This document shows, in pieces, positions 21,090 to 31,683 of a stretch of DNA of 64,000 nucleotides. The position numbers and the translations under genes are program-made. Position 1 is the stretch's first letter. Every line of letters begins with the position of its first letter. This stretch comes from Morella rubra (taxonomy: Eukaryota > Streptophyta > Magnoliopsida > Fagales > Myricaceae), in assembly GCA_003952965.2 (NCBI GenBank), contig RXIC02000495.1:124001-188000 (forward strand). Direction: 5' to 3'. Under the pieces are notes generated by a model that searched no databases, was not told the DNA's origin, and saw only the letters and a list, made by a program, of their open reading frames with translations.

Positions 21090-22335
21090 TTACGAAAAAT
21101 AAACTAACAGAAAAAATAAAAAGAAATAGAATAAAACAAAATAAAATACAGAAGCAGGGCTGCTGTCGTCGGATAAGGGCTGCCGCGACGTGTTAGAGTT
21201 GACCATTCTTGGAGGATCCCGTTCCGTGGCGGGAGACGGGCTTCTGCAACGAATTTCGGCGAAATGATTGACGACGCTTGGAGGATCTCGTTCCGTGGCG
21301 GCAAACGGGCTTTTGCGACGAATTTCGGCGAAATCATTGACGACGTTTGGACGAACTCGTTCCCTGCCGGCAAACAACTTTCTGCCACGAATATCAGCGA
21401 TATACATGTCCAAATTAGCTGCCGCCGTGGAGGGACCCAAGTTTCCACTAGTATTCAAACGCTCAGTAATGTCCTCGACGATTCCTTGGATGAAATCGGA
21501 TTGCTTCCTAGCAATACAAAGCATAACAAGATATATGTGTGCCCCCTCTTAATCAAATTCGAGAAGTGAGAGGGCTAAAAGAGTTATTACAGGTTTTTTT
21601 TTTATTTCTCGTCTTGGTTGGGACGAATTTATTTTGTTCTCTATTGAACTATACATAAAGAAACCAGCGTGTTGCCATCTTTAAACCTTCAATTAAAAGG
21701 TTGTTGATTTAAGCGTGATTTATATGAAATCTAACTCGAAAAGAGTCATACCTATCAGTCAATTTTGGTACTTACTGCAATCTCTTTACTAATTCATACA
21801 TAATTTCCTAAACTAGTGGTACAGAAAAACAAAAATCAATTTTAATGGAGGAACAAGATGTAGTTAGAAATACATACGTTTCTTTCTTCCAGTGGAATCC
21901 GGAGTAACCGGCTACTTCCCTTAGGGCTTTCCTCCACCTCTGTACCTTTTTGATGTCATTTTTGAATCTCTCCTTGAGATCAGCGAATGGTTTTTCAAAA
22001 CTTTTTGTTTGATTCCGTACATGTGATGGATCTACTCCGTAAAACACTGGCAAAACATGTTGCTTCTTCATTTTCCTACACTCGAGAATGATTATCAACT
22101 CATCTAAGCACCATGTGGATGACGCATAGTTTTCTGAGAATATGATGATCGAAATCCTCGACTCTTCTATAGTTTTAACATGCGCAGGCGAAATAGTAAC
22201 TCCATTTCGCAACATGTCGTCAATGTAAGTCTTGATCCCTCTTTGACGCAAAGCGTTGTCCAGATGAGCAACAAAAGTGTTTCGGACATCTTCCCCTCTA
22301 AAGCTCAAGAGTACATCATAAGAGGAGGAAGTCAT
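21090..22335 (-). CDS. TIR gene F: open TIR-only gene with a 23-residue repeat tail
   Basis: Exon 1 is 22335-21878 and exon 2 is 21507-21090, joined in phase (458 + 418 bases, 291 codons plus stop). TIR domain at residues 1-152: YDVLLSFRGEDVRNTFVAHL, then TYIDDMLRNG (BB-loop region), [19 protein letters not shown] with the putative catalytic glutamate, and VLPVFYGVDPSHVRNQT. Exon 2 starts KQSDFIQGIVEDITERLN, the usual TIR-NBS linker helix. Instead of an NB-ARC domain it runs into units of ERDPPSVVNHFAEIRCRSPS type, 23 residues each, then TSRQPLSDDSSPAS and a hydrophobic end FYFVLFYFFLFFLLVYF. There are no stops, shifts or missing TIR motifs, unlike every other copy here. TIR-only plant proteins act as NAD-cleaving signalling or helper proteins; the tail is of unknown function. 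A GTATTT at the start of the hydrophobic part could be a splice donor giving another end. Confidence 0.78.
21208..21414 (-). repeat. 69-bp in-frame tandem repeat in exon 2 of gene F
   Basis: Units start at 21208, 21277 and 21346 (cttggaggatc, cttggaggatc, tttggacgaac), exactly 69 bases apart, each holding acgaatttcggcgaaat or a close variant. 69 bases is 23 codons, so the array stays in frame. It is clearly more GC-rich than the surrounding introns. Confidence 0.92.
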
Positions 22336-23768
22336 TGTACGTGTAAGTGAATGCCTGAACGCGAGCTTGATTACACTTAAGATAGTTGGAGTAAGAGCGT
22401 CTGATTACGAAGTCTGAAGTACTTAGGAAGATAATTTGGGAAATTAGTAAAGAAATCTTGTCGTCTCCTTAAAGACAGAATATTCAACTATAAAGTCCTT
22501 GTTAGCAACGGAAGAGTCAGAGAAAGAAGATCGCACTGATGGAATCTCTGAACAGACCGTGTCCTGACGCGACATTGAAATTAATTTCCGTGAGCAAAAT
22601 ACAAGAAAATGAATAGAGAAAATTGTCTCGCAAAGGTCGGTAGAAATCTCACCACAAAAGATAGATTGGGGAAAAAAAGGCCGTTACAAGTTCATGAGAC
22701 AGTGCGTTTTACATGGAAAGTACTGCCGTAATACATAAGTCGACTAACAACCAAACAGTAAAATAGAAACATCAATCATGTACGTCCTGAACCGCCTCTG
22801 TACAGCATTCAACTAGTCATTTTGTACTAATAGAAAATGACAATATGTCGCTGATTTACATGGATACTGCCAACATTACTCTTCTGTGACTAATTGACAA
22901 TATCTTTTCATATCCCAATTACTCTTTTGACTTTAAATTCTTAACAAATTTTCCATAGACAAAAATCTCGAGCGTCCTTGGGTGCAGGAGTTATGATACG
23001 GCTTTTTGGAGAATATAAATTTTTTTAGTGGTGATTGAGTACTAAGGCGGTGTTTGCAAATGGATATTCTAAAATTTTGGCCAAAAAAATAATAATAAAA
23101 TAACTATAAAAGAATGTCTCTCTCCTATCAAATTATCACTTTTCATTACAATAAACATAAAAATTTACTCAAATTATCTCTCTACTTTTCCATTAAATTC
23201 TATTTTTTATTACTTTATCTCAAAATTCAATAAACCTCTAATCCAATTCAATTTTTACAACATTACCCAAATTTTGAATTGCAAACACCACCAAATGCCA
23301 CAACTTAAAATCTTTTAAAGTGGTGGTGGTTGCAATTTGTCTCCTTTAAACCAGTCAAATGGGTACGTACAACTAATTTACTCATCCTCCACAAAAAAAG
23401 AAAAAAGAAAAAGAAAAAGACATTGATCGTCTAAATTACTCTCAGGATAACACGGCAGTCCTATAGAAGGACATGTACGTGGTGCTCTTTTCACATTTGA
23501 AAAATGATGCTTAATTTGTAGTTGTGTAGATAAATATGTACATAAACTGGCCTAATCTAAAAATAATTAATGCTAAATATGTACATAAATATTGTTCTCT
23601 TAGTCTCCGTGAGTCAGATTTGTATCTCATGATTCTATAGAGCCCCAATGAGGAATTCAAGTTTATGCTTAATTTTGAACCATTTCATTTGTTGCCACAT
23701 CCAAAGAGCTGGTTATTATGCAGACAAAAGAGGGGGAAAAAAATCTAACTACATATTGCATGTACAAG
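22336..23768. other. Upstream region of gene F; no gene seen
   Basis: The sequence gtagaaatctcaccac at about 22642 and a following block ending near 22800 recur near 42787, 49872 and 52150, upstream of the other TIR copies. This suggests a shared distal promoter segment. The rest (22950-23768) is AT-rich with no coding features I can support. Confidence 0.5.
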
Positions 23769-23924
23769 CAGGGACGGAGCTAGTGGGTCCATGCCCCAAA
23801 GCCCCAAAAATCATTAAAAAAAAAATCCATTTAGTAATGTTTTTTGAAGGATTAATTAATTTCTAATGTTTTTGACATTTTTTTTTAATAATTGGTCCTT
23901 TTAAGCTCAATCTTGACTTCGTCA
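23769..23924. mobile_element. Small hAT-type MITE (Tip100-like ends)
   Basis: The left end CAGGGACGGAGCTAGTGGG has the cagggNcggagc style of plant Tip100-type hAT termini. The right end, read from the other strand, is CTGACGAAGTCAAGATT, an imperfect inverted match. The flanks are tgtacaag and gttacaag, an imperfect 8-bp duplication. The interior is AT-rich and non-coding. Confidence 0.5.
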
Positions 23925-24131
23925 GTTACAAGATTAGCGTATATAAAAATCACCCAATTGAATGGACTCCACTCATTCTACTTGAGACAATACAGAATCA
24001 ATTGGTTTTCGGCAATCCAACAAGTTGGTGCTGCTTCAGATTTCGAGCAAATGATGCTTATCGGTTCGATTGTGCTTATGGAACTGATAGACTGGCGCCC
24101 ATTTAAAATAAATGAATTAGCTAACTATGTC

Positions 24132-27100
24132 TTTTTTTTTTTTAATTAAAAACCTCATTTTATTCTAAATTAAAAATAACAAACAAACCCCTAAGGAGGA
24201 TCAATTCCTGCAAATAACCAAGATAAATTCAAAAAAAGCTCAGAAATACAAGAATTGCCATCTAAACTAAGTTTGGCGGCGACCCAACGAGTAAAGTGAT
24301 ACACCAACTCATTTACATCTCATAGGCATGAACAGCCTTCCATCTCAGCAACCGACAACAACCTACATGAATCTCCTTCACCAAGGAGTAAATACGTCAG
24401 TCCGTGAAATGAGGCCAGGAATTAATCGCCTTAATAACAGTTTCGGAATCACTCTCCAAGATCATGGTCGTAAAGCCCTGATCGCAAGCCAACTGCACCC
24501 CCAGTTTTACAGCTTCCGCCTCACCCTCCACAGGATCAACCGCATTCAAACGCTTGAACGAAGCTCCCTTAACCTGGCCATCACAGTCCCGAGCTACAGC
24601 AGCAGCCACCGCATAGGAGTCACGTATAGCCACATCAATATTGACTTTGATTATGTGCACCGGTGGGGGCACCCAACTGATCACGGGAACTGACCTCAAC
24701 TTAATTCGCCAAGCCTCCAAGTGCTCTCTACTCAGCTTACGCACACGAGAAACCAGCTCCTGCACTTCCCTCTTCCTGCCTCCATGCACGACCTCATTCC
24801 TGGCCATCCAAAGTATATCTGTTGCGATAACAGCATAAAGTTGAAAATAGAGCTGGTCCTCCATTGGAATTCCAAGGACTTTTTGAGGATGAAGTATCGC
24901 CTGCACCCATTCAGTGACGTCCCCCATCCCATGCACTGCACTGTTGAGCTGCCATGGAGATTCTGACCACACCGCACGAAAATAAGGACAGAGGAAAAGG
25001 AGGTGCTGAAGAGTTTCGGGGCTCTCTCCACACAGCCCGCAATACAGGCCCTCGTCCTCCAACTCACACACACCTAACCTCCCGGCCACCTTCACCTTAG
25101 TCGGTAATATTTCCCAAGTAACCTTCCATAATAGGAGCTTAAAGCGGTCATGCATATGGAGTTTCCACAGTTCCTTCCACTGGGGAGCCCGAAGGAGGGA
25201 AGTTTCACTGCAGCGTTGCCTCACGAGAGCCGAGTGGACTGACTCCACACTAAAGAGCCCCGAGGATTCCAACGGCCAAAAAACCGAGTCTGTAGGCCCC
25301 TGCTCCGAAATCTTCACTTTCAAAATAGCCTCAGCAGATTCTGTAACAAACAAGGAATGAATTAAATTCACATTCCACCGAGCACCTTCCTCCACCATTA
25401 AATCGCGAACAATGGCAATATCCGGAGGTATGACTACCCCTTCCTTAGCAGCAGGGATAAAACCAGGCAAGGAGGGAACCCACGGGTCCCTCCAGATGGC
25501 GATATCACGTCCATTACCCACTCGGTAACACAAGCCCACCTAAATAACAGCCCGACTCCGCATAATAGTACGCCAAAGCCACGATGCTTGACTATCAGCC
25601 CGAACCTCCCAAAAATTTCTCCCCTTTACATACTTCCCAAGCATAACTCGAACCCAAAGTCTATCCCTTCTGTAATCATCTGCCAAGTCCATTTTGAAGT
25701 AAGCGATTGGTTCATCTCCGAGAACATGCGTATGCCTAAGCCTCTGACACTTTTGGGAACACATATAGACTTCCAACTCTTCAAAGATAAATGCCGCGTT
25801 GACCCCTCCTTATATCCCCACCAGAAGTCTTTGGTCACCCTATCAAGCTCATTGCACCAGGATTTCGGTAACAAATAAAAGTTCATGAGATAAGAAGGGA
25901 TAGCATTCGCTACCGATTTTAACATCACCGTACGGCCAGCCTGAGAGAGAATTTTTGCCTTCCAAGCTGAGATCTTCTGGAGGAATTTAGCTTTGATCTC
26001 ATCCACAGCTCGTGCTCTAGCCCGAGGAACCAGCAATGGGAGACCAAGATGTTTTGCCTTAGGAGGCAATTTTTTAAAATCCAATTGGTCTAAAATAGAC
26101 AAGATAGCCTGCCCTCGAAAATTCTTGCTGAAATAAACAGAGGATTTGGATTTATTTACCTTCTGAACAGACCAAGCCATATACTTGTCAAGGCAAGCTG
26201 TTAATGTGGAAGCTTCCTGGATTGACGCCTTTGCAAATAATAAGAGATCATCCGCAAATAGTAAATAGAGATACTAGGAGCAGTACAACCCATCTGATTA
26301 CCTTTCAGACAACCACACCTTTCCTCACGCAACAATAGACGTGACAACACTTCAAAGCACAAAATAAATAAACGAGGAGAGAAGGAGTCACCTTGACGAT
26401 ACCTCTGGATGGATGGATGCGCCCAAAAGGGCTTCCATTAAGTAAGATAGAAAAGGATGAGGTGGAAATACACTTCTTCACCCAATTAACCCAAGCCGAA
26501 CTAAACCCAAATGCTCCAGCACCTTCAGAACAAAATTCCATTCAACTCTATCATAGGCTTTTTCCATGTCAGCTTTGATAGTCATCCATCCTTCACGACC
26601 TCTTTTATGATTCATTCCATGGAAAATCTCGGCAGCCACAATATAATTATCTTGAATTGCACGCCCTGGGATAAAAACAAAGTTAAAATGGAGAAATAAG
26701 CTTCGGAAGAACCAATTTCAGTCTATCCATAATAATTTTTGAAATTAGCTTGTAAATAACATTACACAAGCTAATGGGTCGAAATTGACTGACCTTCGAC
26801 GAATTATCCACTTTCGGGATCAAAGTAATATTTGTGGCATTTAACTCTGGCAGGAGTTTACCTGTTTCAAAAAACTCTTGCACCGCCTTAACAACATCCA
26901 TCCCCACCACATCCCAGAAGTTTTTATAAAATAGCACTGTCATGCCATCTGGCCCAGTGCCTTTTCCAAGTTCATCCGACAGAGCGTGGAAAAAATTTCC
27001 TCTGCATCCGGAATTGTGGTGAGCATAACATTCTCCTCCTTAGTGATCAGTGGCTCAATAAGATTCTCCAAGTTCTCAGGAATAGACGGGTTGCACATTG

Positions 27101-28140
27101 AGAAGAGTCCATCATAAAAGTCCACCAATTCCTTCCCAATGACTGCTCGCCCCGATATCCACCCTGATTCCTCAGTTTTCAATCTCAAGATTTGATTATG
27201 GCAACGACGAATAATCGTAGAGGCGTGATAAAATCTGGTGTTCAAATCACTGGAAACAAGCCACAGCTCGCGGGATTTCTGCCGCCATAGAACCTCCTCA
27301 TGTCGCATCTGTTCATCCAGAGCCACGGCTAGTTGATGAGCCACATGCAAATTATGAGACGTAGGGGCCGCATTTTGAAAACTCCCAAGCTGCTCCTTAA
27401 CCCGGTTCAACTCCACCTGAATATTGCCAAAATACCGCCTATTCCATTTGCGCAAAGCAAAGCGGGTACCACGTATTTTTTTAAACAAAGCTCGCTCAGG
27501 ACATGCCCCACTAACTGACAGCCAGGCAACGGAAACTACATCCATACAAGATTCATTACATAGCCAGAATGGTTCGAATTTAAACGGTCTTGGCACATTC
27601 TCCACAGAGCCAAATAGAGATAAAATAATGGGCTGATGATCCGAGTTTGATATGGGATGATGAGAAATAGTAGCGTTGGGAAATGCAATGCGCCAAGGGA
27701 GATTGGAGTTGCCTCTATCCAACCTCTCACGAATGTTTGCAAGCCCCGGTCGATTATTGCACCAGGTAAATTTTGAACCCTCAAATCCCAAGTCAACAAA
27801 GCCCATAGTTTGCATAAAATGTGTCAAGCCACCAGATGACGAGGTTAAAAGAGCTCGTCCACCTTGCTTCTCCGCAGGACAAATAATTTCATTAAAATCC
27901 CCCATGCAAAACCAAAGTTGCTGCTCATCCCGATTCAACTGCCTCAAATCATTCCAAAAACCAGATTTTTCCTTCCATACAGCTGGCCCATAAACAAGAG
28001 TACAAAGAAAAGAGGGATCATCCCCTCCCGGAATCACTTCCAAATGAATAAAGTTCTGAGCTTTCCCAATCACCTTAAAACAAAAATGCGGACACCAACA
28101 AAAAACAAGACCACCTCTTCTACCAAGAGGAGGCACAGAA
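24132..28140 (-). mobile_element. 5'-truncated LINE (plant L1/RTE-like, with C-terminal RNase H)
   Basis: A run of T at 24132-24143 marks the poly(A) tail of a minus-strand element, followed by a 250-base 3' UTR and the degraded ORF2. The left part of the endonuclease and all of ORF1 are missing. At the 5' end the sequence passes into an A-rich tract at 28145-28158. I found no convincing target-site duplication. Confidence 0.85.
24397..28136 (-). pseudogene. LINE ORF2: endonuclease, reverse transcriptase, zf-RVT, RNase H
   Basis: Reading leftward: an APE-type endonuclease (28136-26940) with FCMGDFNEI and SNSDHQPIILSL; reverse transcriptase with TNITLIPKVDNSSKVSQFRP and PISLCNVIYKLISKI near 26750-26860, FSSAWVNWVKKCISTSSF near 26470, and the catalytic box FADDLLLFAKAS near 26230; the post-RT region with AKILSQAGRTVMLKSVANAI near 25930; the zf-RVT domain (YCGLCGESPETLQHLLFLCP) near 25000; and an RNase H (VNIDVAIRDSYAVAAAVARD, ILESDSETVIKAI) ending at 24397. 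The frame is broken near 26942, 26683-26541, 26290 and 25626, and by a stop at 25540. ORF2 nicks target DNA and copies the element RNA by target-primed reverse transcription; this copy is dead. Confidence 0.9.
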
Positions 28141-28226
28141 ATTTAAAAAAAAAAAAAACCACATCCCTTGAACTTTCCAACTCGCGCGAGCTAGCAAGAT
28201 TTATTTTTGTTAACGTTCACTGGCCT

Positions 28227-28490
28227 CGTGCTCTCCAAGTCGCAAGAGCGAGCATGTAAATATTTGTTTTCGTTAACTTTCGCTTCCCTTATATTCTCTA
28301 AATTGTTTTGGCAAAAAGTAAATATGTTTGATCTTAAGATGTGACTTTCCTTATGCTCTCTAATTTGTCCAAGCGAAAAGTAAATAAGTTTTATTTTAAG
28401 ATGTGGCTTCCCTTATGCTCTCTAACTTACCCTAACGAAAAGTAAGTAAGTTTTATTTTAAGATGTGGCTTCTGTTATGCTCTCTCAGGA
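28227..28490. repeat. 62-bp tandem repeat, about four copies
   Basis: The string ttatgctctct (first copy ttatattctct) starts at 28289, 28351, 28413 and 28475, exactly 62 bases apart, with aagtaaataagttttatttt in the units. It abuts the 5' end of the LINE. No coding function is seen. Confidence 0.88.
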
Positions 28491-28910
28491 AAGAGAGAGA
28501 ATCAGACAAAGAGATGAGGAGGGGAAAACAATTTTCCTAGCGTGGTTAGTGGATCGGAACCATTCAATACTCCGATTAATAAAAATCAAAACTGAGTCTC
28601 GACCCATCCCAAACACAGAGCGGTGGTTTTGGACCTGGATCCTTTTTTCGAGACTTGATGAAAGTGGGATCCAATCCCATTCCTAAACTGCGTCTGGGTT
28701 TCAGTTTCTCTTGGACTTGGACATGATTGGACAGTTGCATGCTTACTAAATTCTACAGGCAGTTTTTTTTTTTTTTTTTGGGTGAGCAAAATTCTACAGG
28801 TAGATTTACTTGTTGGATCGTTGTCGTTTGTGTCTTCTTCAAAGACAAACTTAGTTCTATATTACACTGTAACAGGGTATAATTAAATCAAAAGATTTTT
28901 TGGAGCACAA
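28491..28910. other. Spacer between the tandem array and Z4; no gene seen
   Basis: The plus-strand frame 28465-28686 has no family features. A T-rich run lies at 28759-28780. Confidence 0.4.
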
Positions 28911-28920
28911 AGATTCTTCA

Positions 28921-28966
28921 GTGGGTTTCTCCCGTGGCAGTCTGGAAAGATTCTTCTCTGGTTAAC
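28921..28966 (+). pseudogene. Z4, exon 4 remnant of the zinc-ribbon gene with 3' flank
   Basis: The sequence gtgggtttctcccgtggcag encodes GGFLPWQ of the Z family C-terminus, then one base is missing (gtctgg for gtcgtgg), shifting the rest. The 3' flank to about 29290 matches that of Z1 and Z2. The flank then joins TNL linker-exon sequence directly, so the C-JID and LRR exons of TNL-C were deleted at about 29295. Confidence 0.75.
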
Positions 28967-30661
28967 TTTTGTCCCTTTCTTACTTAGAAAAAAAAAAACG
29001 TTTGGTCCATTTCTTTCCTCTCTGCAATATACATTTTCTCCAATATTCCTATGACAGTCCTCTTGAAGAGGTCGACCACCCCTTTAATCTTTAGTTAAAT
29101 TTTTTCCTTTTTAAAATAATATAGTAATATGATAAATCTAATGTTAAATATAAAATAGTTAGTAATGGTATTCAATTATTTTTGTTAAAGCTTCAACAAA
29201 TATAAAATACTGCTTTAATGTATATATGGTTAAAATAGTTGCTCTATGATCTTTTTTTTTTTAATTTAAATCAAAGTGCAGCGAGGTTGCAGTTAATGAT
29301 ACCTTAAATTAAACCATATATATTTCAAAGAGGGAAATATTGGAAGTAAGAGTATACCTTAAAAGATCTTGCCTTAAATTCTATGATGGGGCTGTGACGC
29401 ATATTAAGTTCAACAAGTTTCTCTCCATGAAACTTCGATGGTAGATCTTGTAGAGGATAGTTCGGCTAATTGAGCCCTATTAGATAGAAAATTAGGTCCT
29501 TCAGAAAAGCGTGCATTACGATTTATAAACAGTACGAGCATTGTCATCTATTTAAAGACTTTTGAACTCGAGTGTATCAAGGTCTTTTTGGCAACTCTAT
29601 CACCATGCCTTCGACTTTGTTTGTTCCCTAATAAGACAATAGTATGTCAGCAAAATCAAATTTTATGAAGTTTTTCATAATGAAATGCTTGCTAGCTAGA
29701 ATTATAATTTTGATTGAAGGGTAATTATTGCACTCAGCAGAAAGGAAACAAAACATTTACTATGTACGTCCGTCTAGCTAGCATTATAGGTTATTTTTCT
29801 TTCTAATATTTTCAAGCTGAGCAATTTGCATTGATTACTCGAAAATCCAAGGTAAGAAATCACATTCCAAGTATCAAAACTTAGGTACTTTTTTCACCCC
29901 ACTTCACATCTGAATCTCCTAATTTTCATAGGACAGAATTAAAAAGACATTTTACTTGTTATATATAGAACCATATCTTTTTTTTCCAAAATAGAATAAA
30001 GAAAAAAAAACAGGCATGATGAGTTTAGTTCATATATCTCACTTCACCATTTTTATATAAATAGTAAGTATTTTCTTACTAGCTAGATTTCACTCTTAAA
30101 AAGAAAAAAATTAGAAAAATAAAAATAAAGAATTTGACTTACCATATTATCTTCCAATATATGTCGAATGTCTTCATGAAACAACAATCTACTACGTTCA
30201 CCAGGGTCGTCTGATTCTTGTCGAACAATTTCTCTACCCATATGTCGTAGCAAATGATGCATCCTGAGTCTCTTGAATTCAATACTTATGAGACACTTAT
30301 CTATAGGCTTCTTGATGTAAAATGGCATTGTCCAATATTGTAATGACATGATCTACATCAACTCCTATGAAGAAACACGCAATGTCCAAGAAAATTTTCT
30401 TTGCTCGATCATCCAATCTGTTATAACTTATTTTAAGTGTTCTTGGATATCGGGATTAAGAATTTCTTTGTAGCTTTCCAATGCACTTTTCCATTGTTGC
30501 ATGTCATTGTCATATAGATCTGAACTGAGTATTGTTAATGCTAGTGGAAGACCCTTCGGATAACCCATTACATCTTTTGTGACTTCAACAAAATCATCAT
30601 CAGGTTTGCCTCGATGGAATACATGCCAATTGAAGAGCTGAAAAGCTTCTTTATGATTCAG

Positions 30662-31683
30662 TAAGGCTGTTCAGTGCCACCGGAAAAATAGAGGCACCAG
30701 CACACCGATGGTGCCGGTTTTGTCTTTTGCAAATGGTATTCCCAGTTCCCGAGTACCGGGAAAAATTTTTTGTTAAACAAAAAACTATCGTTTTGTCCCT
30801 TCCGGCCCTCCCAATTTCTTCGTGTTTCTTTAGATTCCAGATGACAGATCCCCTCCAAAGCTTCTTGCCATCTCACCTGTGCCTTTCTCTCTCCTCCCTC
30901 CCTCTCTGTGCGGCAGTTCGCAACCACCATTGCCGCTGCGGGCCTCCCAGTGAACAAGCTTCTTCATTTTCTCCCCTCCTTCACGCGTCAATCTCTCTCA
31001 AGGATTGAGATTCATTTAGGTATGTTGTTAAAAATTAATGGGTTTGTTGATTTTAAGTTGTTCTATTGAAAATGTTGCTTAACTTTTCCCCCTTGTTAAT
31101 TTGTTTGTTGTTTTTAGGGTTTATGCTCGACGTGTCTAATGCTACTTGAGATGCATACCCATGAAAACTACTGCATACCCTTGAAAATTTTATGCTCAAT
31201 AAAATTTGTTGTTCTATTGAAAACTGTTACCCAACTTGAGAATTATTACTACTGCATTGTTCCAGAATTATTAACACTTGAATTAGGTTTTTGCAGGCTG
31301 GAATAGTTATTATCATTTGAATTTGGTTTGTGAAGGCCGAATAGAATATTGTTTCTCCTTATTATTCAATTACCGATTACTTATATGATTCATATTATAT
31401 GAATCAAAGATCTTTTAAGATGATCTTTCTTTAATTTTATTGATTTTGAATTTCATTATTTTAGATTTTATTGATGTGCGATCAATGGACTGAAAGAAAA
31501 AGAAAACAAATACATTGGGCAAAGGGCATAATATGCTAAAAAATGGCCTAATATGAATGTAGGTTAACCGAAAATCGCCACCGTTAAGGGCCGATTTTTG
31601 CCTTTAACGATATACGTGTACGTGGCAATTATTTGAAAACCAGCTTATCCGGTGTAGGTGCCGGTTTTCAGTTATTGTGCATT
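30662..31683. mobile_element. Non-autonomous hAT element in the NB-ARC exon of TNL-C
   Basis: It starts TAAGGCTGTTCAGTGCCACC, very like the autonomous element at 11191, and both share ccggtgtaggt motifs and a G/C-rich left leader of about 350 bases. The left flank tgattcag (30654-30661) is the intact site in TNL-A (8467-8474). At the right edge only ttcag precedes ttattgtgc, and the terminal inverted repeat is missing, so the right tip was lost. There is no transposase. Confidence 0.75.

Noticed and set aside
21264..21569. Two open plus-strand frames (21264-21569 and 21268-21552) over the tail of gene F
   Set aside because: They are mirror frames of the GC-rich 69-bp repeat. The minus strand has the splice site, the linker helix and the TIR exon in phase.
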